Shown: positions 1 through 6,166, numbered from the stretch's first letter. The stretch is DNA of 26,702 nucleotides from CAWUIO01 sp963922455 (GCA_963922455.1 CAWUIO010000090.1:1-26702), one strand, 5' to 3'. Translations and numbers: made by a program. The notes: a model not told the origin generated them from the sequence alone.

Positions 1-46
1 ACCTCACAATTTAGGAGATACCGTCCAGCGCCGGGAAGCCCCAAAG
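1..46 (+). repeat. 3' end of interspersed structured repeat (copy R1, cut by window edge)
   Basis: The segment ends in GCGCCGGGAAGCCCCA, the same 3' terminus seen in the plus-strand copies at 15623-15750 and 12776-12905. The 5' part of this copy lies outside the window, so its boundary and stem partners cannot be checked. Confidence 0.6.
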
Positions 47-139
47 AGTATTTTATCTTCCTTGTGTCTATTTATAGCAAAAAATTTTTTTCATATCCGT
101 GAACTATTTAAACTCTTCTGCGCTTATATACTTGTAATC

Positions 140-348
140 ACACTAAAAGTGTAATTTTACCAATTTCAATGTATTCTATTCAAATAACATATCGCCCCGA
201 GATGCATTCTCTCTTTACCGCCAAAGGCAGTTTTGGGAAGAATGAGGATTGTGATAACCCGGGCTTATGGGATAGAGTACCGATCAATTAAGAAAAAAGA
301 TCAACGTACATATTTCCAGCCCGGACCTTAAAAGTCCGGGCTTTTTTT
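140..348 (+). ncRNA. Possible small structured RNA ending in an intrinsic terminator
   Basis: No convincing reading frame is seen here, yet a strong terminator closes the stretch at 318-348, so something is probably transcribed. A -7-like TATACTTG lies at 127-134 (one mismatch to TAnnTTTG) behind an A/T tract, which would start a transcript near 140. The interior contains pairing CAUUCU/AGAAUG enclosing GCC-AAA-GGC, and a possible outer GCCC/GGGC pairing. The length of about 200 nt is in the range of 6S-like RNAs, but I could not match a family consensus. The class is unknown, and a short leader or decayed gene is possible. Confidence 0.3.
318..348 (+). terminator. Intrinsic terminator
   Basis: A perfect 9-bp stem AGCCCGGAC/GTCCGGGCT with a 7-nt loop is followed by a run of seven T. 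It separates the upstream transcript from the rsr leader. Confidence 0.85.
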
Positions 349-395
349 GTTTCATACGCGCCAAAGTCGCTGATAGAAACCACGCGTAGGTAGTC

Positions 396-444
396 AACCC
401 GCTCCTGCCCGGGTTTCTCTCAAAAAAGCACTTTTTGGCGAGAG
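396..444 (+). promoter_or_regulatory. Two hairpins in the rsr leader
   Basis: Hairpin 1 pairs AACCCG (396-401) with CGGGTT (410-415). Hairpin 2 pairs CTCTC (417-421) and AAAAAG (423-428) with CTTTTT (431-436) and GAGAG (440-444). They end about 45 nt before the likely ATG of rsr, so they may belong to its 5' UTR. No family match is claimed. A role in autoregulation by the RNA-binding product is only a guess. Confidence 0.4.
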
Positions 445-489
445 GGGGGAGCTTTGTGTCTATTCAAATTTTTAAAAAACGGGAAACCT

Positions 490-2007
490 ATGCGCTTTAA
501 TCAACTAAGCAAACCAAAAAACCGGCTCCGAAACCACGAAGGAGCCGAAGCGTATCGTTTGAATCCGGCCTTGGAGTTATACTCCTTGGTGGTGACTTCT
601 TCCCTAAGCGATACCTTCTACGAAAAGGGCTCGGATCGAATAGATCGTTTACGGTCCTTGATTGGGCAAAATGAGCCGGGTTTTGTGGCTCAACTAGCGG
701 TTTATGCCCGGGAAAAAATGCACTTGCGTAGCGTGCCTCTGGTACTCGCTGTCGAGCTGGCAAAAATCCATAACGGAAGCCCCTTGCTAAGTCGCTTGGT
801 GGCCCGCATTGTCCAAAGAGCCGATGAAATCACCGAGCTCTTGGCCTACTACCAATTGGCCAATGCCCGAGAGGAAGTCAAAAAATTGAACCGTTTGTCT
901 AAGCAAATCCAAAAAGGTTTGGGGCGCGCTTTCAATAAGTTTGACGAGTACCAATTTGCCAAGTACAATCGCAATACCGAGGTAAGCTTAAAGGATGCCC
1001 TCTTCTTGGTGCACCCTAAAGCCGAAGATGAGGCCCAGCAGTCGCTTTTCAATAAAATTGTAAACGACTCATTAGAAGTGCCTTATACTTGGGAAGTCGA
1101 GTTGTCCGTCTTAGGACAGCAAAACTTTGCCAACGATAAGGCCCGAAACTTGACTATCCGGGCCAAGTGGGAAGAATTGGTAGAAAGTGGTAAACTGGGC
1201 TACATGGCCTTGATGCGAAACCTCCGCAACCTCTTGCAGGTAGGGGTCTCTACTCAAGTGATCCAACAGGTAGCCGAGCGATTGGGTGACCCTCGTCAGG
1301 TAGCCCGCTCCCGGCAGTTGCCTTTCCGCTTCTTGGCCGCTTACCGGGAAATAAAAGGGATCGTTTCGGTCAATACCAGTCTCGTTCTCCATGGTTTGGA
1401 GCAAGCTATGCGAGCCTCTGCCCAAAACCTAAAAGGGTTTGACAAAGATACTCGGGTCTTGATCGCTTGTGATACTTCCAGCTCCATGTGGGGCCCCGTA
1501 TCCCGAAAAAGCTCGGTACGGATGTACGATATTGGCCTAGTGCTCGGCATGATTTTACATGCCCGGACCGAAGCCGTCATCACCGGTATCTTTGGTGACC
1601 GTTGGAAAGTGATCAATTTGCCCCAAGGCAATATCTTGGCCAACACCCAAAAGCTGGATCAATACGAAGGTGAGGTAGGATACGCTACCAACGGACACCT
1701 GGTAATCCGAGACTTGCGTAAGCGTAAGCTCGTGATGGACAAAGTGATGATCTTCACCGATATGCAGCTTTGGAATAGCCGGAACGATGGCAATAGCCTA
1801 GCCCAGGAGTGGCAAAAATATCGAAAAATTGCCCCCGAGGCTAAACTGTACTTATTTGACCTACAAGGCTACGGCCAGGCTCCTTTGAATGTCCTAGACC
1901 AAGGAGTCTACCTCATCGCCGGTTGGTCAGACAAAGTCTTTGACGTGATGGAAGCCATCGAGCAAGGGAAGCAAGCCTTGAGCGAGCTTCGTAAAATTGA
2001 CGTGTAG
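490..2007 (+). CDS. rsr: Ro60 / Rsr ortholog, TROVE-domain RNA-binding protein
   Basis: This is a 505-residue protein of the usual Ro60/Rsr length. Family members are ring-shaped HEAT-repeat proteins that bind Y RNAs on the outer surface and the 3' ends of misfolded RNAs in the central hole; in Deinococcus a Y RNA tethers Rsr to PNPase. Residues ~1-310 form the TROVE region, with the conserved LMRNLRNLL near 241-249. Residues ~320-505 form the vWA domain with an intact MIDAS: D328-T-S330-S-S332, T400 in GYATNG, and D424 in FTDMQ. I chose the ATG at 490 because the protein from there begins MRFNQLSKPKN, with no long unexplained extension; a TTG at 454 would add 12 residues. Two leader hairpins precede it. 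Immediately downstream lie six Y RNA-like units and five tRNAs, which strongly supports the identification. No RtcB ligase gene is present in the window. Confidence 0.95.
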   Translation: MRFNQLSKPKNRLRNHEGAEAYRLNPALELYSLVVTSSLSDTFYEKGSDRIDRLRSLIGQNEPGFVAQLAVYAREKMHLRSVPLVLAVELAKIHNGSPLLSRLVARIVQRADEITELLAYYQLANAREEVKKLNRLSKQIQKGLGRAFNKFDEYQFAKYNRNTEVSLKDALFLVHPKAEDEAQQSLFNKIVNDSLEVPYTWEVELSVLGQQNFANDKARNLTIRAKWEELVESGKLGYMALMRNLRNLLQVGVSTQVIQQVAERLGDPRQVARSRQLPFRFLAAYREIKGIVSVNTSLVLHGLEQAMRASAQNLKGFDKDTRVLIACDTSSSMWGPVSRKSSVRMYDIGLVLGMILHARTEAVITGIFGDRWKVINLPQGNILANTQKLDQYEGEVGYATNGHLVIRDLRKRKLVMDKVMIFTDMQLWNSRNDGNSLAQEWQKYRKIAPEAKLYLFDLQGYGQAPLNVLDQGVYLIAGWSDKVFDVMEAIEQGKQALSELRKIDV

Positions 2008-2015
2008 AACAAGAT

Positions 2016-2063
2016 CCCAAACTTAGGGTGGAGGGAGAAGTGCCTCCTTCCCCCTTAGCTGGG
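2016..2063 (+). other. Extended hairpin between rsr and Y unit 1
   Basis: CCCA (2016-2019) pairs with TGGG (2060-2063). Inside, GGG and GGAGG (2026-2034) pair with CCTCC (2043-2047) and CCC (2050-2052). There is no T-run, so it is not a standard terminator. It may be a processing site between the rsr mRNA and the RNA array. Confidence 0.4.
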
Positions 2064-2097
2064 AAATGCAACACAAACAACACAATGTAAGCGATAC

Positions 2098-2249
2098 AAA
2101 AAGAGTGTCGTACAAGAGAATTACTTCGTGGTAATTACGAGGTTGCCGGTTCGAGTCCGGCCAGAGGGCTATATTTTGAGTGGAAAGCCCCTGTGGTGCA
2201 ATGGCTAGCACACGTAAAAGAAGTCTCTTGGCCCATTACCTCTTTTTTT
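2098..2249 (+). ncRNA. Y RNA-like unit 1 (YrlA type, with permuted tRNA module)
   Basis: The outer stem AAAAAGAG/CUCUUUUU (2098-2105 with 2240-2247) closes the unit. The inner stem is CAAGAGA (2113-2119) with UCUCUUG (2224-2230). Between the strands lie GUGUCGUA on the 5' side and UUAC on the 3' side, followed upward by the conserved UUACUUCG. The module is a tRNA read in permuted order: T arm 2145-2161 with loop UUCGAGU, acceptor 3' strand 2164-2170, a 15-nt loop, acceptor 5' strand 2186-2192, and D arm ~2193-2212. The acceptor has one mismatch. Bacterial YrlA RNAs are known to pair a Ro-binding stem with a tRNA mimic. A T-run closes the unit and could help end transcription. It is the most diverged of the four full-length units. 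Confidence 0.8.
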
Positions 2250-2267
2250 CTAATATTTTACCCTATT

Positions 2268-2318
2268 GGGTATACTCTTGATATGGGGCTTGGCTCCCTC
2301 TATCTAGACGGTATACCC
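2268..2318 (+). other. Spacer hairpin between Y units 1 and 2
   Basis: A perfect 8-bp stem GGGTATAC/GTATACCC (2268-2275 with 2311-2318) encloses a G/C-rich segment that can fold further. No gene is seen in it. Its position just before Y unit 2 parallels the other spacers of the array. Confidence 0.5.
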
Positions 2319-2323
2319 CTGAT

Positions 2324-2474
2324 AAAGGAGTGTCGTAAAAGAGGGTTACTTCGCCTTTTAAGCCGTGGGTCGCAGGTTCGAGTCCTGCCTCTCTGCCCAA
2401 GTTTGCAATATGCAGAGAGTAGCTCAGTGGGTAGAGCAACGTCATAGTCTCTCTTTGCCTGTTACCTCTTTTTT
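2324..2474 (+). ncRNA. Y RNA-like unit 2 (YrlA type, with permuted tRNA module)
   Basis: The outer stem is AAAGGAG/CUCUUUU (2324-2330 with 2466-2472) and the inner stem AAAGAGGG/CUCUCUUU (2338-2345 with 2449-2456, one G-U). The conserved GUGUCGUA and GUUACUUCGCC are present. The tRNA module has T arm GCAGG-UUCGAGU-CCUGC (2372-2388), a perfect 8-bp acceptor CUCUCUGC/GCAGAGAG (2389-2396 with 2412-2419) closed by a 15-nt loop, and D arm GCUCAGUGGGUAGAGC (2422-2437). In tRNA numbering, the Ro-binding stem takes the place of the anticodon arm. A U-run follows the 3' strand. A tRNA finder would probably miss it or call fragments. Confidence 0.88.
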
Positions 2475-2530
2475 AAATAAACCGAGGGTGTACATGATGT
2501 GTTCCGGGTGATAAGCCGGTATATAAAGAT

Positions 2531-2674
2531 ATAAGAGTGTCGTAGAAGAGAGTTACTTCGCCTTCCACGCCGTGGTCGCGGGTTCGAATCCCGTCTCTCT
2601 ATTCATTGTGGATAGAGAGTAGCTCAGCGGACAGAGCAACGTATAGTCTCTCTTTGCTTGTTACCTCTTATTAT
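2531..2674 (+). ncRNA. Y RNA-like unit 3 (YrlA type, with permuted tRNA module)
   Basis: The outer stem AUAAGAG/CUCUUAU (2531-2537 with 2665-2671) differs from its neighbours by compensatory changes. The inner stem is AAGAGAG/CUCUCUU (2546-2552 with 2648-2654). The T arm is 2578-2594 with loop UUCGAAU. The 8-bp acceptor CUCUCUAU/AUAGAGAG (2595-2602 with 2612-2619) has A-U pairs where units 2 and 4 have G-C, which ties both strands to the same unit. The D arm GCUCAGCGGACAGAGC is at 2622-2637. A small CCAC/GUGG hairpin sits between the Ro stem and the T arm. Confidence 0.88.
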
Positions 2675-2745
2675 AAAATGGATTGAGATGTTTGATTGTG
2701 TTTTGATAATCTGGGTGGGAGCCCGGGCTGATGATTTTCAAGAGC

Positions 2746-2894
2746 AAAAGAGTGTCGTAAAGTAGAGTTACTTCGCTTTAGGATAGCCGGGTCACGGGTT
2801 CGAATCCCGTCTCTCTGCCTAGTATGGCACACGCAGAGAGTAGCTCAGTCTGGTAGAGCACGTTTTAGTCTCTGCTTGTCTGTCACCTCTTTTT
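2746..2894 (+). ncRNA. Y RNA-like unit 4 (YrlA type, with permuted tRNA module)
   Basis: The outer stem is AAAAGAG/CUCUUUU (2746-2752 with 2887-2893). The inner stem AAGUAGAG/CUCUGCUU (2760-2767 with 2870-2877) is altered on both strands relative to unit 3, so it still pairs. The T arm is 2795-2809 (loop UUCGAAU), the acceptor CUCUCUGC/GCAGAGAG is 2811-2818 with 2833-2840, and the D arm GCUCAGUCUGGUAGAGC is 2843-2859. The 3' side reads UGUCACCUC where other units have UGUUACCUC. It is the last full-length unit before the tRNA genes. Confidence 0.88.
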
Positions 2895-2926
2895 CTTAAA
2901 AAAACGCAGCGTGATTAATTGTTGAT

Positions 2927-2971
2927 TTGGGAGTGGGAGCCTGATTTTCGGGCTTTCACTTTTCTTCCCAA
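2927..2971 (+). other. Multi-stem spacer hairpin before tRNA-Lys
   Basis: TTGGGA (2927-2932) pairs with TCCCAA (2966-2971). Inside it, GTG pairs with CAC (2933-2935 with 2957-2959) and AGCC with GGCT (2938-2941 with 2951-2954). It ends 8 nt before the tRNA, so it may guide 5' processing. The function is not known. Confidence 0.45.
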
Positions 2972-2979
2972 GATTTTCT

Positions 2980-3057
2980 TCGGTCGTAGCTCAGTTGGCT
3001 GGAAGCGCCTGACTTTTAATCAGGAGGTCGTGGGTTCGAGTCCCACCGGCCGAACCA
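2980..3057 (+). tRNA. tRNA-Lys (UUU)
   Basis: A complete cloverleaf is seen: acceptor UCGGUCG/CGGCCGA with one U-G, D arm GCUCAGUUGGCUGGAAGC, anticodon loop CUUUUAA (anticodon UUU), T loop UUCGAGU, discriminator A3054, and encoded CCA 3055-3057. T2979 can also pair with A3054, giving an eighth acceptor pair. It lies about 85 nt after Y unit 4. Confidence 0.93.
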
Positions 3058-3076
3058 AAGGGAGGAAAACATGAGG

Positions 3077-3206
3077 AGCTGCCCCCGGCGAAGGTAGGTA
3101 GGTGCCCTGAAAGGAGTAAAGTGCCGCCGGGGTCGGGCTTTCGCTACTCGCCGTCCATCCCACTCGGCAGCGGCGGGCTCAAACAGGCCGCTCTATCCCT
3201 CAGCCA
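3077..3206 (-). repeat. Interspersed structured repeat, copy R2 (inside the RNA array)
   Basis: Read on the minus strand it starts GGCTGAGGGATAGAGCGG, has the conserved GGCGAGTAGCGAAAGCCCG core, and ends CGCCGGGGGCAGCTC. The closing stem here is GGCUG/CAGCU, whereas other copies have GGCUU/AAGCC. It separates tRNA-Lys from tRNA-Asn, as if inserted into the array. Confidence 0.8.
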
Positions 3207-3235
3207 TAGGGAGAAGTGAGAGTAGAAAAGAGAGA

Positions 3236-3275
3236 TTTGCCGTGGTTCCTGTCCCCAGAAGCACCACAAGGCAAA
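3236..3275 (+). other. Spacer hairpin before tRNA-Asn
   Basis: TTTGCC (3236-3241) pairs with GGCAAA (3270-3275), and TGGT (3243-3246) with ACCA (3263-3266). An alternative pairing GTCCCC/GGGGAC is also possible nearby, so two folds may compete. Confidence 0.4.
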
Positions 3276-3295
3276 AAATTGGGGACAAAAATTAA

Positions 3296-3367
3296 GGGAT
3301 TGTAGCTCAGCGGTAGAGCCCCGGCCTGTTAAGCCGATGGTCCTTGGTTCGAATCCAAGCGGTCCCT
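3296..3367 (+). tRNA. tRNA-Asn (GUU), no encoded CCA
   Basis: The acceptor is GGGAUUG/CGGUCCC, D arm GCUCAGCGGUAGAGC, anticodon loop CUGUUAA (anticodon GUU) and T loop UUCGAAU. The predicted discriminator is U3367 followed by CCC, which is unusual because tRNA-Asn normally has G73. A3295 can pair with U3367 as an eighth pair. The anticodon stem has one C/A mismatch at its top. It is probably functional after CCA addition, but a tRNA-like decoy or decaying copy cannot be ruled out. Confidence 0.85.
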
Positions 3368-3395
3368 CCCCGTCTTCTCCAAACGAGGAGGAGGG

Positions 3396-3466
3396 AATGG
3401 AGTGTCGTAAAAAAGGCTTACTTCGCCTCAACAACCCAAGCGCCTTTTTGCTGGTTACCTCCATTT
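3396..3466 (+). ncRNA. Y RNA-like unit 5, minimal form without tRNA module
   Basis: The outer stem AAUGGAG/CUCCAUU is formed by 3396-3402 and 3459-3465. The inner stem AAAAAGGC/GCCUUUUU (3410-3417 with 3442-3449) is perfect and differs from every other unit on both strands. The conserved GUGUCGUA, UUACUUCGCC and GUUACCUC are all present. Where other units carry a tRNA, this one has only a short linker (UCAACAACCCAA). It therefore looks like a bare Ro-binding stem-loop of about 71 nt that begins about 28 nt after tRNA-Asn. Such a form could bind Rsr without offering a tRNA-like surface. Confidence 0.8.
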
Positions 3467-3539
3467 CTAAATTAAGAAGCGAGAGCCGAGAGAGGAGAGA
3501 TTTGGAATCGGAAGCTGGGACTTCTTAAAACCCAAGTAC

Positions 3540-3592
3540 TTGCTGTGGATTAATTCTGGGATTTGTATCACCCAGAATCACTCACTCAGCAA
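3540..3592 (+). other. Two-stem spacer hairpin before the CAU tRNA
   Basis: The outer stem is TTGCTG/CAGCAA (3540-3545 with 3587-3592) and the inner stem ATTCTGGG/CCCAGAAT (3553-3560 with 3571-3578), joined by a nearly symmetric internal loop. No T-run follows. It resembles a processing hairpin more than a terminator. Confidence 0.5.
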
Positions 3593-3604
3593 AACAATTA
3601 AATA

Positions 3605-3678
3605 CGCGAAGTAGCCAAGATGGTTAAGGCCTCGGTCTCATAAGCCGAAAATCGCTGGTTCGAGTCCAGCCTTCGCGT
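3605..3678 (+). tRNA. tRNA with CAU anticodon (Met or lysidine-modified Ile), no encoded CCA
   Basis: The acceptor is CGCGAAG/CUUCGCG, D arm GCCAAGAUGGUUAAGGC, anticodon stem UCGGU/GCCGA with loop CUCAUAA, and T loop UUCGAGU. The anticodon loop fits elongator Met or Ile2, and I cannot separate these by eye. The first base C, the U discriminator and the following CCC are unusual. A3604 can pair with U3678 to give an eighth acceptor pair. Confidence 0.8.
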
Positions 3679-3695
3679 CCCTAGAGACTGATGAA

Positions 3696-3716
3696 AGGAG
3701 AGAATACGTCTCTCCT
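3696..3716 (+). other. Short perfect hairpin between tRNA-CAU and tRNA-Glu
   Basis: AGGAGAGA (3696-3703) pairs with TCTCTCCT (3709-3716) around a 5-nt loop. It is another structured spacer of the array. Confidence 0.45.
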
Positions 3717-3747
3717 CTCTCTTCTCGGCTCTCTACTCTAAACAAAT

Positions 3748-3824
3748 GGTACCGTGGACAACTAGGCTTAAGTCACTGCTCTTTCAAGGCAGAGAAGCGG
3801 GTTCGAAACCCGCCGGTACTACCA
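3748..3824 (+). tRNA. tRNA-Glu (UUC)
   Basis: The acceptor is GGUACCG/CGGUACU with one G-U, anticodon loop CUUUCAA (anticodon UUC), T arm GCGGG-UUCGAAA-CCCGC, discriminator A and encoded CCA (3822-3824). The D stem is short (GAC/GUC) with a large loop, as is common in Glu tRNAs. It ends 3 nt before tRNA-Asp, so the two are surely processed from one precursor. Confidence 0.9.
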
Positions 3825-3827
3825 TTC

Positions 3828-3903
3828 CGTGCCGTAGCACAGCGGTTGGTGCGCCCGACTGTCTCTCGGGAATACGCGGGTTCGAATCCCGTCGGTACGG
3901 CCA
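3828..3903 (+). tRNA. tRNA-Asp (GUC)
   Basis: The acceptor is CGUGCCG/CGGUACG, anticodon stem CCCGA/UCGGG with loop CUGUCUC (anticodon GUC), T loop UUCGAAU, discriminator G3900 as expected for Asp, and encoded CCA 3901-3903. C3827 can pair with G3900 as an eighth pair. The 3' end overlaps a small AGGGCT/AGCCCT hairpin (3903-3923). Confidence 0.92.
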
Positions 3904-3930
3904 GGGCTGGAAAAGCTAGCCCTCATGATA

Positions 3931-3989
3931 GATCTGGGTTCCCCCGGGTAGCGGTCTTGTCCCGCCTCCCGGTTTACAGTTCCCAGGTC
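3931..3989 (+). other. Long three-stem hairpin before Y unit 6
   Basis: GATCTGGG (3931-3938) pairs with CCCAGGTC (3982-3989), CCGGG (3944-3948) with CCCGG (3968-3972), and GCGG (3951-3954) with CCGC (3962-3965). The whole 59-nt stretch is thus one elongated hairpin, ending just before unit 6. It could be a separate small RNA or a processing element. Confidence 0.5.
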
Positions 3990-3995
3990 CCCAGA

Positions 3996-4113
3996 AAAAA
4001 GGGTGTCGTAGAGAAGAGATACTTCGTGGTTTATTTTGGTTCGACTCCAATCCCCTCCACTTCGGTCAATATTTACTGGGAGGGAAAGCTCTTTTCGCTC
4101 ATTACCCCTTTTT
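3996..4113 (+). ncRNA. Y RNA-like unit 6, tRNA module reduced (no D arm)
   Basis: The outer stem AAAAAGGG/CCCUUUUU (3996-4003 with 4106-4113) and inner stem GAGAAGAG/CUCUUUUC (4011-4018 with 4089-4096) are both changed on both strands relative to the other units. GUGUCGUA, UACUUCG and UUACC are kept. A T-like arm UUGG-UUCGACU-CCAA is at 4036-4050. An acceptor-like hairpin CCCUCC/GGAGGG follows (4053-4058 with 4079-4084) with a 20-nt loop. The 3' strand of the inner stem follows almost at once, so no D arm can form. It is intermediate between the full units and minimal unit 5, and is the last unit of the array. Confidence 0.78.
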
Positions 4114-4457
4114 ATAAGATTAGGCGTGATCCTGGGTAGCCCTAAAGGATCGCTTCCCAAGCAGCCCCTGCCGCAGCCCCCCGGCTGCCCCTACCCTACC
4201 TCTTTGATTGTATGGAAAAACGGATGATGCAGTAGCTCACCTGAGTGAATGGGGCCGGTCGGGGGACTGGCCCCCTCGGCCGTGAATTTGTACATTCCAA
4301 GCAATTATATGCAGACAAAGTAACAGAATGTCTATAACCTGATCCACTCATAAACTTCCCGAAGAAATTGTAGGTTAAATAAAACATGATAGATAGGAGA
4401 CCCTTCAAGCCTTGTAAACCATCAAGCTAATCTTTGATTTGTATTTTGCATTTACTA
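4114..4457 (+). other. Non-coding tail of the RNA array
   Basis: No convincing gene is seen. A very stable hairpin GGGGCCGGTC/GACTGGCCCC occupies 4251-4274. Just upstream, GCAGTAGCTCACCTGAGTGA (4228-4247) resembles the acceptor/D-arm start of a tRNA, but no matching T arm or anticodon arm follows. The stretch ends at the terminator at 4458-4486 and may be the 3' part of the array transcript. Confidence 0.4.
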
Positions 4458-4486
4458 ATCCCTAGTCTGTGGGCTAGGGATTTTTT
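4458..4486 (+). terminator. Intrinsic terminator, possible end of the Y RNA/tRNA transcript
   Basis: A stem ATCCCTAG/CTAGGGAT with an 8-nt loop is followed by six T. It is the first clear intrinsic terminator downstream of rsr, although the Y units themselves end in U-runs. Confidence 0.85.
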
Positions 4487-4593
4487 ATGCTTTTCGAGAG
4501 GCATTAGCTGGGTAGAGTGATTTCTTAGGCTTTGGCCAAGCTAATGGCTAGTGAATTCCTACCAGTTCAGGATGAAATTATTCCTTGAGAATG

Positions 4594-4726
4594 GCTTAGG
4601 GATGGAGCGGCCTGTTTGAGCTCGTGTTGGCCCAGCGGGGAAAGGCAGCGAGTAGCGAGAGCCCGACCCGCGCTTCTGCCTAATGGGCAATATACAGCTT
4701 AACTCCTCTAGCGCGGGGAAGCTCCT
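4594..4726 (+). repeat. Interspersed structured repeat, copy R3
   Basis: It begins GGCTTAGGGATGGAGCGG, has the core GCAGCGAGTAGCGAGAGCCC, and ends GCGCGGGGAAGCTCC. The stem CCCGCGCU/AGCGCGGG links core and 3' end, and GGCUU/AAGCU can close the ends. It lies between the array and the transporter gene. Confidence 0.8.
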
Positions 4727-4791
4727 ATCATTTTTAGGGTCTCTCCTTGTACGAATTTAGCTTTTTATAAAACTTTAAAAACCTTTTGAGC

Positions 4792-4799
4792 TATGTTTG
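4792..4799 (+). promoter_or_regulatory. Putative Bacteroidota -7 promoter element
   Basis: TATGTTTG is a perfect match to TAnnTTTG, 37 nt before the transporter ATG. No clear -33 TTTG is seen at the usual spacing, so the call rests on the -7 element alone. Confidence 0.35.
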
Positions 4800-4835
4800 G
4801 GGATTAGGCTTTAATTTGAAAAATGTTCAATGTAA

Positions 4836-6161
<1,326 letters not shown>

Positions 6162-6166
6162 AGAAA

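Noticed and set aside
454..489. TTG start adding 12 residues to Rsr
   Set aside because: The ATG at 490 gives a natural N-terminus, and the extension lies in A-rich leader sequence.
2412..2602. Reading the units as tRNA genes interrupted by introns or insertions of ~130 nt
   Set aside because: The acceptor ends match within the permuted unit (AU with AU in unit 3, GC with GC in units 2 and 4), not between neighbours, and the first element starts with the Y strand rather than a 5' tRNA half.
2193..4227. Several short open reading frames across the array region on both strands
   Set aside because: They run through tRNA and Y RNA sequence, have no family features, and mostly reflect repeated RNA motifs in translation.
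4226..4290. A sixth tRNA or seventh Y unit starting GCAGTAGCTCACC
   Set aside because: No anticodon arm, T arm or GUGUCGUA strand accompanies it; only a GC-rich hairpin follows.
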